Shown one piece after another: positions 6,390 through 14,839 of a stretch of DNA of 28,082 nt. Under the pieces are notes generated by a model, which worked only from the letters and a program-made list of their open reading frames with translations, did no database searches and was not told where the DNA came from. This DNA is from JBQTIQ01 sp052387955. GTDB taxonomy: Bacteria > Actinomycetota > Acidimicrobiia > Acidimicrobiales > JACDCH01. Every line of letters begins with the position of its first letter. The first letter of the stretch is position 1. Position numbers and translations under genes: made by a program. The stretch lies in contig JBQTIQ010000082.1 in NCBI GenBank assembly GCA_052387955.1, forward strand, positions 1-28,082, written 5' to 3'.

Positions 6390-8314
6390 CGTCGTTCGTC
6401 AAACGATTCGTCGTGGGCCGGCCCTTGGCGTCGGCCGACGAGCACAGCACTCGGGTCCCGAAGATCGTTGCGCTCGCGGTGTTCGCGTCCGACGCCATCT
6501 CCTCCACGGCGTACGCGACCGAAGAGATCCTTCACGTCCTCGTACCGGTCGCCGCCCAGGACGCTCTCGACTTCCTCATGCCGATCTCGCTGATCGTCAT
6601 GGTGCTACTCGCCGTAGTCTCGTTCAGCTACCGCCAGACGATCTTCGCTTACCCGAACGGCGGCGGTTCCTACGTGGTGTCCAAGGACAACCTCGGGGAA
6701 CGGCCGGCACTAGTTGCCGGCGCCTCGCTCCTGGTCGACTACGTACTGACCGTGGCCGTATCGATCTCTGCCGGTGTCGCGGCCATCACGTCTGCAGTAG
6801 AAAGCCTTCGCGACAACCGTATCGAACTCTGTCTCATGTTCATCGTCATCTTGATGCTCGCGAACCTACGTGGCCTGAAGGAGTCCGGCCGGGCTTTCGC
6901 CCTCCCGACATACATCTACATCTTCTCTGTTGCTGCCCTGATCGTCTGGGGGTTCTGGCAGATGTTCGTACTGGGGAGCCTCGATTCGCTGCCTGTCGGG
7001 GAGCTCGAGCGCGAACGCCTCGACGACTTCACGCAAGGCGGCGCGACCGTCACCGGCGTAACTGCCTACTTGTTCGCTCGGGCGTTCTCTTCGGGCGCAG
7101 TCGCTCTCACTGGTATCGAGGCGATCTCGAACGGCGTGCCGGCCTTCAAGCGCCCGGAGTCGAAGAATGCGGCCAAGACACTCGTGGCGATGGCCATGAT
7201 CCTGGGCGTGTACTTCTTCTGTATCTCCGTGCTCGCACACCGAGTCCAGCCGGTGCTGTCGGAGGACGAGACAATCCTCTCCCTCCTCGGCGGCGCCGTC
7301 TTCGGTGACGCGACCATCATGTACTTCGTCCTTCAGATCGCAACGATGGCGATCCTCGTCCTGGCGGCCAACACCGCCTTCGCCGACTTCCCCCGCATCG
7401 CGTCGATCCTTGCCCGGGATGGGTACCTGCCCCGTCAGCTCCACAACCGGGGCGACAGACTTGTGTTCTCCAATGGCATCGTTGCCCTCGCTGCCGTCGC
7501 CGGCCTCCTGATCGTCATCTTCGGCGGCATCACCACGGCACTGATCCCGCTCTACGCGGTAGGAGTCTTCTGTGGGTTCACCCTCAGCCAGTACGGCATG
7601 GTCAAGCACCACCAACGGTTACGCGAGGAAGGCTGGCGCAAGAACGCCGTCGTGAACGGCATCGGCGCGGTGGCCACCGCCATCGTGCTCATAGTGGTGG
7701 TGGTCTCGAAGTTCACCATCGGTGCATGGGTACCCGTCGTGCTCATCCCATGCATCGCACTTGGGCTCACAAGGATCAAGCGCCACTACGACCGGGTGGC
7801 GGCGGCACTCCAGATGCCGGAAGGGTTCCGGGTCAGACGTCATACCCACACCGTCGTCGTGCTCGTCGGCTCCGTACACCGAGCCACGCTCGCCGCCCTG
7901 GCCTACTCCAAATCACTGGCGCCCGACCGGCTCGTCGCCCTCAGCGTCGTCACCGACGAGGAGGAGAGCCGACGCATTCAAGACCAGTGGAAAACGCACG
8001 AGATCGACATCCCCCTGCGGATCCTCTCCTCGCCCTATCGGGAACTGACCGGCCCAGTCATCGCCGAGCTCGACGAACTCGACGCCCAGTACGAAAATGA
8101 CATCATCACCGTCGTCCTGCCCGAATTCGTGCTCACCAGATGGTGGCAGCAGCTCCTACACAACCAGTCCGCGCTGCGGCTCAAGACGCGATTGCTGTTC
8201 CGGCGCAACACGATCGTGACCTCAGTCCCGTACATCATCGACGGGACCATCGCCGACGTACCGAGCGTGATGGAAGCGGCACCCGCTACGCCGCACGACG
8301 GCCCCCCCGGCTGA
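6386..8314 (+). CDS. KimA-family (APC superfamily) potassium:proton symporter, paralogue 1
   Basis: A 642-aa membrane transporter with about 12 helices in the first 460 residues and a cytoplasmic C-terminal domain (from about 470, RVRRHTHTVVVLVGSVHRAT to the end). The N-terminus KRFVVGRPLAS, then FASDAISSTAYATEE, matches Bacillus KimA (YdaO); D36 and Y43 fall at the positions I recall as cation/proton-coupling residues in KimA, and DYVLTVAVSISAG near 118-130 is the matching helix-3 motif. KimA is a high-affinity K+ importer inhibited by c-di-AMP. Automatic annotation would probably say amino-acid permease. The GTG start overlaps the preceding stop. Third-position GC bias is visibly weaker than in paralogue 2, suggesting different ancestry. 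Substrate is inferred from family and Kdp-type neighbours. Confidence 0.82.
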   Translation: MTSFVKRFVVGRPLASADEHSTRVPKIVALAVFASDAISSTAYATEEILHVLVPVAAQDALDFLMPISLIVMVLLAVVSFSYRQTIFAYPNGGGSYVVSKDNLGERPALVAGASLLVDYVLTVAVSISAGVAAITSAVESLRDNRIELCLMFIVILMLANLRGLKESGRAFALPTYIYIFSVAALIVWGFWQMFVLGSLDSLPVGELERERLDDFTQGGATVTGVTAYLFARAFSSGAVALTGIEAISNGVPAFKRPESKNAAKTLVAMAMILGVYFFCISVLAHRVQPVLSEDETILSLLGGAVFGDATIMYFVLQIATMAILVLAANTAFADFPRIASILARDGYLPRQLHNRGDRLVFSNGIVALAAVAGLLIVIFGGITTALIPLYAVGVFCGFTLSQYGMVKHHQRLREEGWRKNAVVNGIGAVATAIVLIVVVVSKFTIGAWVPVVLIPCIALGLTRIKRHYDRVAAALQMPEGFRVRRHTHTVVVLVGSVHRATLAALAYSKSLAPDRLVALSVVTDEEESRRIQDQWKTHEIDIPLRILSSPYRELTGPVIAELDELDAQYENDIITVVLPEFVLTRWWQQLLHNQSALRLKTRLLFRRNTIVTSVPYIIDGTIADVPSVMEAAPATPHDGPPG

Positions 8315-8526
8315 GCAGGCGCTTGGGGTCTGCAGTTCGACCACGGCCGCGGTCCGATGGTGCTCGCGGAGGACAGCACGCCTTGACACCGGCGCAGTCC
8401 CCGGCGCGACCTCCGAAGGGGCCCAGGCCGAGCTGCGGGACCGGGGTCGAGGCCAGGTTCGACAAGCCGGGGGTGCCAGCCAGCTCGGCTGCTCTCGGGC
8501 GCATCGTCGTCACTACGTTGGGCGTC
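8315..8526. other. Intergenic region upstream of the Roco gene
   Basis: The frame of the Roco gene is open across this stretch, but it overlaps the transporter gene and resembles nothing known. A TTGACA at 8383-8388 has no -10 at the right distance. The only supported signal is TACGTT at 8514-8519. No hairpin terminator with a T-run is seen after the transporter. Confidence 0.5.
8514..8519 (+). promoter_or_regulatory. -10 element of the Roco gene
   Basis: TACGTT ends 7 nt before GTG 8527, the spacing repeated before many genes here. It both predicts a leaderless transcript and decides the start codon. Confidence 0.6.
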
Positions 8527-11500
8527 GTGCCGAGCCACCCGGTAGCGGGAGCGTTCGACCACCCCTCGGGCACATCGGACCGGGTCGACCTGTCGCGTCG
8601 AGGTCTCACATCGGTCCCCGAGTGGGTGTGCGAGCGCACCGACATCGTCGACCTCGACCTGTCCGGCAACGAGCTCACGGCGCTGCCCGATGCGATCGGC
8701 GGCCTGACGAAGCTCACTCGGCTGCGCCTCGCCGGGAACCAGCTGCGGTCGGTCCCGGCGCCGATCGGAGAGCTCGCCCGCCTGACGCGGCTCGACCTCG
8801 ACCGCAACCAACTCGACACCCTCCCGGCGACGATGGCTGCGTTGTCGCGCCTCCGCACGATCCGGCTGACGTCCAACCGGTTCGCCGAACTTCCCGACGC
8901 CCTGGCCGGCCTCGGCAGGCTCACCGGGCTCTTCGCCGGTGGCAACCGGCTTCTAGAGCTGCCGACCTGGATCGGCGCCCTGACCAACCTCACGGGCCTG
9001 TACCTCGGTGGCAACCAGCTGAGCTCGCTCCCGGAGTCGATCGGCGCGCTCGTGCACCTGGCCACGCTCGACCTCGGTCGCAACGTCCTGGAGCGGCTCC
9101 CCGAGTCCCTCGGTGACCTGGCCGGCCTGGTGTCCCTCGACGCCGGCGGCAACCGGGTCCGAGAGCTGCCCGCCTCCGTCGGCCGGTTGGGCCGGCTGAC
9201 CGCGGTCGACCTCAGCCACAACCGTCTGGCGGCGCTGCCGTCGAGCATCGGGGACCTGGCCAGCCTGCGGAGCCTGTACCTGTCGGGCAACGAACTCGAA
9301 CGTCTACCCCCGGGCGTGTGTGCCCTGTCCGGTCTCGAACGCCTCTACGTCGCCGACAACCGGCTGGAAGAGCTGCCCGAAGGGATCGGGGGGTTGGCCG
9401 CGTTGACCACGCTCGCCCTCGGAGGGAACCGCTTGGTGGCGCTGCCCTCCTCGGTCGGCCGTCTGCGGAGCCTGGCCACTCTGAGCGTGCGCTTCAACCG
9501 GCTCACGTCGTTACCCGACTCCATCGGTGAGCTCGCCGCGCTCACCCAGCTCGACGCCGGCGGCAACGAGCTGTCCCAGCTGCCCGAGTCGATCGGCCGG
9601 TTGGCCAACCTGGCGTCGTTGCGGCTGGGCTTCAACCGGCTCACCGCTCTCCCCGGCACGATCGGGCGCCTGCAGGGGCTGGTCCACCTGCGCCTTCGGT
9701 TCAACCACTTGCGTTCGCTGCCCCACTCGATGGGAGACCTGGCCGGACTCCGGAACCTCGACATCGGCGGCAACGAGCTGACCGAGCTCCCCGGGAGCCT
9801 GGGCCGGCTCGCCCGCCTGACGAGGCTCGACGCGGGCCGCAACCGGCTGGACCGGCTGCCGGGCTCGATCGATGGGCTCGTCGCCCTGACCAGCCTCAAC
9901 GTGGCCAGCAATCAGCTGACCGAGCTGCCGTCGTCGTTCGGGGGCGTGGCCCGGTTGCGGTACCTCCACCTCGGCGACAACCCCCTCGGCGTGGCGCCCC
10001 CCGCGATCGATCGGCTGCCGGCACTGCACACCTTGCGCCTCGACCACTGCGACCTGGCGGAACTACCGGCCTGGATCGGCAAGGCGGCCAAGTTGCGCAC
10101 GCTGTCGCTGTCGGGCAACCGGCTCCAAGACCTGCCGGCGGCGTTGGCAGGCCTCCCGGCCCTGGAGGAGCTCTATGTCGGGGACTCTCACGGCGGGTGC
10201 CCGCTGGCCCGGTTCCCGGCGGTGCTCACCCGCATGGGCACGCTGCGGATCCTGACGTTGGCCCACTGTGGCCTCCGGCAGGTACCCGCCGCCCTCGACC
10301 GACTGGACCGACTGCGCCGTCTCGACCTGACCGGCAACCGCCTCACCGAGCTGCCCGCCAGCCTGGCCCGGCTGTCGGCCCTCGAGTCCCTGGAGCTGGG
10401 CCAAAACCCGCTCGAGCCCTCCCTCGAGGCGGCCGCCGCGCTCGGGCTCGACGAGCTGCGGTCCTATCTCCGCCGCCTCGCCAGCGAGGGCGAGGTGTTC
10501 CACCGGGGAAAGGTCGTGCTGGTCGGCGCCCAGGGCGCGGGCAAGACCCTGCTGCTCTCGGCCCTGGCCGGCGAACGGGACGGCCCTGAGCCGGCGCCCA
10601 CCCGGGGCGTCGACGTCCGCGTCCTTCGCCTGCCCCACCCGACCGAGCCCGTCGACCTCGAGCTACGGGTGTGGGAGCTGGGTGGCGACCCGCGCGACCG
10701 GCCCACGAACCTGCGCTTCTACACCGCGCCGGCCGTGTACGTCGTGGTGTGGGCGCCGCGGGGCGGGCCGGAACCAGGCGCGGTGGACCGATGGTGCCGA
10801 CTGGTCAGGTACCGGGCGGGGACCGGTGTGCGGGTCCTGGTGGTCGCCACCCACCGGGCCGACGCCCGACTGGCCCGTCTGGCCGAGGGGACCTTGCGCG
10901 CCGCCCACGGCGATCTCATCGCCGGCTTCTTCCACGTGGACAGCCGCAGCGGTGAGGGGATCGACGAGCTCCGAGCGGCGCTGGCGGCGGCGGTCGTCGA
11001 GCTCTATCCCGTCGCTCGGGCCTACCCGCGCTCGTGGCGGCGGGCGCGGGCCTGGATCGCCCAGACCGCGGCGGCCACGCCCTATCTGTCCTACGTCGAG
11101 TTCCTCGCCGGCATCGAGCGCGCCGGAGTCCCCGTGGACGCCGCCCGGTCGTTCACGGGCCACTGCCACCAGCTCGGGCTGCTGATGCACTTCGACGACG
11201 ACCCGGGTCTCGCCGACCTGGTCGTCCTGCGCCCTGACTGGTTCACCAAGGCCGTGAGCCTGGTGCTCGACGACGACGCCACCGCCGCCGCTGGAGGCCT
11301 GATCACCCACCGACGGCTCGCCTCCGTCTGGGACGACGCCGCCCGCCCGGCCGACGAGCGTTACCCGGCCGACACCCATTCGCCGCTGCTGCGGTTGATG
11401 GAGCGCTTCGGGATCTCCTACCGCGTCGCCGGCGCAGCGCTCGTCGATCGCAGCTCGGGCGTCAGCCTGATCGCCCAGATCGTGCCGGCCGAGGCCTCGA

Positions 11501-12447
11501 TCGAGGGCGTGTGGGACGACGAGGTCCCGACCGGGCTGCACGAACTGGTCGAGGAGATCGAATCCGTGGAGGTGCCCAGCGGGCGGCCGGCCGTCGCCGA
11601 GGGACTGCTCCACCAGCTGATCGCGCGGTTCAACCGGCTCTCCCTCGGGCGCCGCGACTACCGGCGGGCCGTCCACTGGCAGAGCGGGATCGTGCTCGAC
11701 GACGGCGGCCACGGGCGCGCCCTGTTGACCGTGGCCGACAGCCGGCTGCGGGTATCGGTGCGGGCCGCCTATCCCCGGCTGCTGCTGGGGCGGATCGTCG
11801 ACGAGGTGCATCGGACCGTCCAGGGCCAGTTCCGCGGCCTGACGACCGTGCGGGGCATACCGTGCACCGCGCCGTGCGGGCGAGGCGCCCCCGGATCGGG
11901 GCTCTTCGACATCGAGCGGCTGGTCCGTGAGCGCGACCGGGGGCGCCGCGAGTTCCCGTGCTCCTCCTGCGACGAGTGGAAGGCGATCGACGGGATGCTC
12001 GCCGGTCGTCTGGCGCATCGGTCGGCGCCGACAGGCCTCGAAGCTGAGGTCACCGCCGTCGGTGGGCAGGTCGAAGCGCTGGGACGCGACCTGGGGGGCG
12101 GCGGCAGGACGATCGGCCCGGGCGAGCAGCTGGTCCTCAGCCAGGCCGAGGAGGTGGTCCTGTCCACCCTCGACGCCCTCGAGGGCCAAGCCGACAGCGG
12201 CCCCCGCCTGTTCACCTTGCTGCCCCTGAGCGGTGGGTGGCGCCACGTTGGCGCCGACCAACGGTTCCGGCTCACCTTGTTCTGCGAGCACAGCCGGTGC
12301 CCGTCAACCTGTTGTCGAACGGCGACGAGGACGAAGGCGTCTACGAGATCGAGGTGCCCCAGCGCTGGGCAGCAACGGTCGCGCCGCTCGCGGTGCTGGT
12401 GTCACGGGTCCTTCGGCTGGCGTTGCCGACGGCGGTGGCGGCGTTGA
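8527..12447 (+). CDS. Roco-family GTPase: LRR-Roc-COR protein, main open frame
   Basis: The protein opens with about 26 leucine-rich repeats of 23 residues (residues about 20-640, consensus LxxLxLxxNxLxxLPxxIGxL). The Roc GTPase follows, with P-loop GAQGAGKT at 667-674, switch motif WELGG at 716-720 and THRAD at 775-779. COR follows at about 820-1000 (LSYVEFLAGIERAGV, FGISYRV), then a zinc-ribbon-like CX3C/CX2C (C1113, C1117, C1145, C1148). The usual Roc switch is WDFGGQ, so the Asp and Gln are changed. Bacterial Roco proteins are dimeric, nucleotide-cycled GTPases of mostly unknown role; the LRRs probably bind a partner. After about residue 1257 the frame turns Cys/Arg-rich and nonsensical, because the true end continues in another frame. 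GTG 8527 is supported by the -10 and precedes the first LRR. Confidence 0.9.
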   Translation: MPSHPVAGAFDHPSGTSDRVDLSRRGLTSVPEWVCERTDIVDLDLSGNELTALPDAIGGLTKLTRLRLAGNQLRSVPAPIGELARLTRLDLDRNQLDTLPATMAALSRLRTIRLTSNRFAELPDALAGLGRLTGLFAGGNRLLELPTWIGALTNLTGLYLGGNQLSSLPESIGALVHLATLDLGRNVLERLPESLGDLAGLVSLDAGGNRVRELPASVGRLGRLTAVDLSHNRLAALPSSIGDLASLRSLYLSGNELERLPPGVCALSGLERLYVADNRLEELPEGIGGLAALTTLALGGNRLVALPSSVGRLRSLATLSVRFNRLTSLPDSIGELAALTQLDAGGNELSQLPESIGRLANLASLRLGFNRLTALPGTIGRLQGLVHLRLRFNHLRSLPHSMGDLAGLRNLDIGGNELTELPGSLGRLARLTRLDAGRNRLDRLPGSIDGLVALTSLNVASNQLTELPSSFGGVARLRYLHLGDNPLGVAPPAIDRLPALHTLRLDHCDLAELPAWIGKAAKLRTLSLSGNRLQDLPAALAGLPALEELYVGDSHGGCPLARFPAVLTRMGTLRILTLAHCGLRQVPAALDRLDRLRRLDLTGNRLTELPASLARLSALESLELGQNPLEPSLEAAAALGLDELRSYLRRLASEGEVFHRGKVVLVGAQGAGKTLLLSALAGERDGPEPAPTRGVDVRVLRLPHPTEPVDLELRVWELGGDPRDRPTNLRFYTAPAVYVVVWAPRGGPEPGAVDRWCRLVRYRAGTGVRVLVVATHRADARLARLAEGTLRAAHGDLIAGFFHVDSRSGEGIDELRAALAAAVVELYPVARAYPRSWRRARAWIAQTAAATPYLSYVEFLAGIERAGVPVDAARSFTGHCHQLGLLMHFDDDPGLADLVVLRPDWFTKAVSLVLDDDATAAAGGLITHRRLASVWDDAARPADERYPADTHSPLLRLMERFGISYRVAGAALVDRSSGVSLIAQIVPAEASIEGVWDDEVPTGLHELVEEIESVEVPSGRPAVAEGLLHQLIARFNRLSLGRRDYRRAVHWQSGIVLDDGGHGRALLTVADSRLRVSVRAAYPRLLLGRIVDEVHRTVQGQFRGLTTVRGIPCTAPCGRGAPGSGLFDIERLVRERDRGRREFPCSSCDEWKAIDGMLAGRLAHRSAPTGLEAEVTAVGGQVEALGRDLGGGGRTIGPGEQLVLSQAEEVVLSTLDALEGQADSGPRLFTLLPLSGGWRHVGADQRFRLTLFCEHSRCPSTCCRTATRTKASTRSRCPSAGQQRSRRSRCWCHGSFGWRCRRRWRR

Positions 12448-12761
12448 CCACCGGGCCGGGCGTCGACCTCTGGGACCCGCTCGACGCCGAAATCGTCGGC
12501 GCCGTGACCTCCCTGTCGGTGATGGTCGGTGAGATCGCCGGCGGCGTCGACTGGGTCGGCGGCGCCGCTCACGGGCCGGGGATCGGGCCTCGGGCGAGCG
12601 AGTCCTACGGGGCGGCCCTGCTGGAGCTCCACGCCGTTCTCCGTCGTTCTGCGCCCGAGGGCTTCGGTCTGGTCAAGGTGCACGGGGCGAGCGGGAAACC
12701 TCTCTGGGCCCACTCCCGCTTCGTCGGCTGCTACCGGCCTCCGCCCGCCACCGTGCCCTGA
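12237..12761 (+). pseudogene. Frameshifted C-terminal part of the Roco gene
   Basis: From about 12300 this frame continues the Roco protein: PVNLLSNGDEDEGVYEIEVP, then a hydrophobic segment and LWAHSRFVGCYRP near the end. These fit the C-terminal domain of bacterial Roco proteins. The main frame reads RLTLFCEHSRC at 12265-12300, then loses sense. Adding one base, for example C before TG at 12298, would read CEHSRLPVNLL and join both parts into about 1411 residues. Translation on its own from ATG 12237 or GTG 12297 is possible but unlikely to be meaningful. This is either a real 1-nt deletion or a sequencing error. No slippery heptamer is evident. Confidence 0.8.
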
Positions 12762-12922
12762 CGGCTCCGGGCCGCAGCCCTACCGGGTGCGGTGAGGTCG
12801 GTCGCCGTCCTCTGTGACACGTCCCGACCGGGATGGGACCATTGCCCGACAGCAGCCGGACAGCCAAGAGGGCGCCGGCCCAGGTGGGGTCGGTCCCGAG
12901 TCCGGCCGGAAAAGGGGACCTG
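12762..12922. other. Intergenic region before the leader ORF
   Basis: No gene is seen in these 161 bp. AAAGGGG at 12911-12917 is a ribosome site for the small ORF that follows. I could not identify a convincing promoter. Confidence 0.4.
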
Positions 12923-12991
12923 ATGTCGTTCACCCAGATCGTCGACGTCCACACGTCGAACCTTGACGTCGTCGCGGACGACGAGGCCTGA
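12923..12991 (+). CDS. Short leader ORF or gene remnant (22 codons)
   Basis: ATG 12923 has a good ribosome site (AAAGGGG, 5 nt spacing) and encodes MSFTQIVDVHTSNLDVV plus five residues before TGA 12989-12991. The stop overlaps the ribosome site (GAGGA) of the next gene, whose ATG is at 12996. The peptide looks like the first strand of a ferredoxin-like, antibiotic-biosynthesis-monooxygenase-type protein. It may be the decayed start of such a gene, or a functional upstream ORF coupling translation to the flavoprotein. It is too short to decide. Confidence 0.4.
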   Translation: MSFTQIVDVHTSNLDVVADDEA

Positions 12992-12995
12992 GGAC

Positions 12996-13745
12996 ATGGC
13001 CGGGCTCACACCGCAACAGGAAGAGCTGTGCCGCCAACAGCAGTGGGACTTCGGCGACCTTCGAGCGCTGTTCGTCAACTGCACCTTGAAGCGATCACCG
13101 GAGGTGTCCAACACCCAGGGGCTGGCCGACATCGCCATCGAGATCATGCGGCGCCAGGACGTGACCGTCGACGTGGTGCGCGCCGTCGACCATCCAATCG
13201 CCACCGGCGTCTGGCCCGACATGGCCGAGCACGGATGGGACCGCGACGCGTGGCCCTCGATCTTCGATCAGGTGATGGCGGCCGACATCCTGGTGCTGTG
13301 CACCCCGATCTGGCTGGGCGAGAAGTCGTCGGTGTGCACGCAGGTGGTCGAGCGCCTCTACGGCAACTCGCACCTGCTCAACGAGCACGGCCAGTACGCC
13401 TACTACGGGCGCGTCGGCGGATGCCTGGTCACCGGCAACGAGGACGGCGTCAAGCACTGCGCCATGAACATCCTCTACTCGCTGCAGCACCTCGGCTACG
13501 TCATACCGCCCCAGGCCGACGCCGGCTGGATCGGTGAGGCCGGGCCGGGGCCGTCGTACCTCGACCCCGGTTCGGGCGGTCCCGAGAACGACTTCACCAA
13601 CCGCAACACGACGTTCATGACCTGGAACCTGCTGCACCTGGCCCGCATGCTGAAGGATGCCGGCGGCGTCCCCGTCCACGGCAACCAGCGCTCCGAATGG
13701 GATGCCGGTTGCCGCTTCGACTTCCCCAACCCCGAGCACCGCTGA
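12996..13745 (+). CDS. Flavodoxin-fold NAD(P)H-dependent FMN reductase-like protein
   Basis: A 249-aa protein of the NADPH-dependent FMN reductase/flavodoxin fold. LRALFVNCTLKRSPEVSNT near residues 23-41 is the first strand and phosphate-binding loop. ILVLCTPIWLGEKSS near 100-115 is the usual PxW-type FMN loop, and GRVGGCLVTGNEDG is the third FMN-contacting segment. It probably reduces quinone or other small substrates using NAD(P)H; the exact substrate is unknown. ATG 12996 follows GAGGAC within a few bases of a short upstream ORF's stop. An earlier in-frame start at 12963 would add 11 residues of unlikely sequence. Confidence 0.8.
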   Translation: MAGLTPQQEELCRQQQWDFGDLRALFVNCTLKRSPEVSNTQGLADIAIEIMRRQDVTVDVVRAVDHPIATGVWPDMAEHGWDRDAWPSIFDQVMAADILVLCTPIWLGEKSSVCTQVVERLYGNSHLLNEHGQYAYYGRVGGCLVTGNEDGVKHCAMNILYSLQHLGYVIPPQADAGWIGEAGPGPSYLDPGSGGPENDFTNRNTTFMTWNLLHLARMLKDAGGVPVHGNQRSEWDAGCRFDFPNPEHR

Positions 13746-13876
13746 GGGCGAGGCCCGGGCCGGCATGGGGGAGGCCCCAGCGCCAGCCACGGGCCGGTCT
13801 CCTCCGGCTCGGCGGCGGCGGCATAGCAGTTGGCCTATCCGATGTCACGGCCTCGGCCGCCGGTCCTTCGGCGCCG

Positions 13877-13905
13877 TTCGGAGCGAGCCCTGGTCCCGGT
13901 ACCGT
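13877..13905 (+). promoter_or_regulatory. Promoter of mca
   Basis: TTCGGA (13877-13882), a 17-bp spacer and TACCGT (13900-13905). The -10 ends 7 nt before ATG 13913, so the transcript would be leaderless. Confidence 0.6.
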
Positions 13906-13912
13906 TCCGCCA

Positions 13913-14815
13913 ATGGCTGCTGAAGAACACGGGTTGCGCCTGCTCAGCGTCCACGCCCATCCTGACGACGAGTCGTCGAAGGGCGCCGGCACCGTTGCCC
14001 GCTACCACGACCAGGGGGCGTGGTGCGTGCTGGTGTGCTGCACCGGCGGAGAAGCGGGCGACATCCTGAACCCGGCCATGGACACCCCCGAGGTCCGAGG
14101 CAACCTGGCCGAGGTCCGCCGTCAGGAGCTGGTGCGGGCCGCCGGCATCATCGGCTACGACGAGGTCGTCTGGCTGGGGTACCTCGACTCGGGGATGCCC
14201 GACACCGAGGCCAACCTCGACCCCCGTTGTTTCGCCCAGGCCGACTTCGACGAGGCCGTCGGCCGGTTGGTGGCGGTGATCCGGCGCACCCGGCCCCAGG
14301 TGATCGTCACCTACCACGACCGACAGGACACGTACCCCCACCCCGATCACTTGCGGGTGCACGACATCTCGGTCGCCGCCTTCGACGCCGCCGCCGACCC
14401 GGACCGCTACCCGGGCGCGGGCGAGCCTTGGCAGGCGCTGAAGCTCTACTACTCGATCTGGTCGCGGGCTCGGGTCCGGGCGATGCACGACAAGCTCATC
14501 GAGCTGGGCATCGAGTCGCCGTTCAGCGAGGAGTGGTTCGAGCGACCGTCCCAGGACGACCGCATCACCACGGCCGTCGAGGTGAGCCAGTGGTACGACC
14601 GGACCAAGCGAGCCCTGTTGGCCCACGCCACCCAGATCGACCCGGCGTCGCCGTTCTGGTTCGCCCTCCCCGACGACGTGGCCATGTCCCTGCACCCGTG
14701 GGAGGAGTACCACCTGGCCCGGAGCTTGGTCGGTGGGGCCGCCGTTGCGACCGGTATCGAGGACGACCTTTTCATGGGAGTCCGACCGGTTGTCTACGAT
14801 CGCCCATCCGCATAG
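13913..14815 (+). CDS. mca: Mycothiol S-conjugate amidase
   Basis: A 300-aa zinc amidase of the PIG-L/LmbE family. Mca cleaves mycothiol conjugates of toxins into a mercapturate, which is exported, and GlcN-Ins, which is recycled. The N-terminal HAHPDDESSKGAGT (from H14) with H16 and D19 as metal ligands, and YPHPDH near residue 143 with the third ligand, are visible. HPDDESSKGA is typical of Mca rather than of the deacetylase MshB, as are ALLAHATQIDP and the length near 290-300. The ATG 13913 start is fixed by the -10 ending 7 nt upstream; the frame is open further upstream without homology. It is followed 24 nt later by an SCP2-like gene. Mycothiol is restricted to Actinobacteria. Confidence 0.9.
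   Translation: MAAEEHGLRLLSVHAHPDDESSKGAGTVARYHDQGAWCVLVCCTGGEAGDILNPAMDTPEVRGNLAEVRRQELVRAAGIIGYDEVVWLGYLDSGMPDTEANLDPRCFAQADFDEAVGRLVAVIRRTRPQVIVTYHDRQDTYPHPDHLRVHDISVAAFDAAADPDRYPGAGEPWQALKLYYSIWSRARVRAMHDKLIELGIESPFSEEWFERPSQDDRITTAVEVSQWYDRTKRALLAHATQIDPASPFWFALPDDVAMSLHPWEEYHLARSLVGGAAVATGIEDDLFMGVRPVVYDRPSA
14795..14800 (+). promoter_or_regulatory. Possible -10 for the SCP2-like gene
   Basis: TACGAT lies inside the end of mca, 39 nt before ATG 14840. It could give a separate leadered transcript. No clear -35 is seen. Confidence 0.3.
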
Positions 14816-14839
14816 CGACGATCTCGACAAGGGGACCCG

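Noticed and set aside
6386..8314. Amino-acid permease as the function of the two APC transporters
   Set aside because: Possible, but the KimA-type N-terminus and the adjacent Kdp- and Trk-type regulators favour potassium.
8383..8388. Consensus TTGACA upstream of the Roco gene
   Set aside because: No TANNNT box lies 16-19 bp downstream.
8584..10440. Tandem 69-bp periodicity that could suggest a DNA repeat array
   Set aside because: It is explained by the 23-residue leucine-rich repeats; copies are diverged at the DNA level.
12834..12842. ATGGGACCA like the IS21 end repeat, near the flavoprotein gene
   Set aside because: A single 9-bp match with no flanking similarity or transposase remnant; probably chance.
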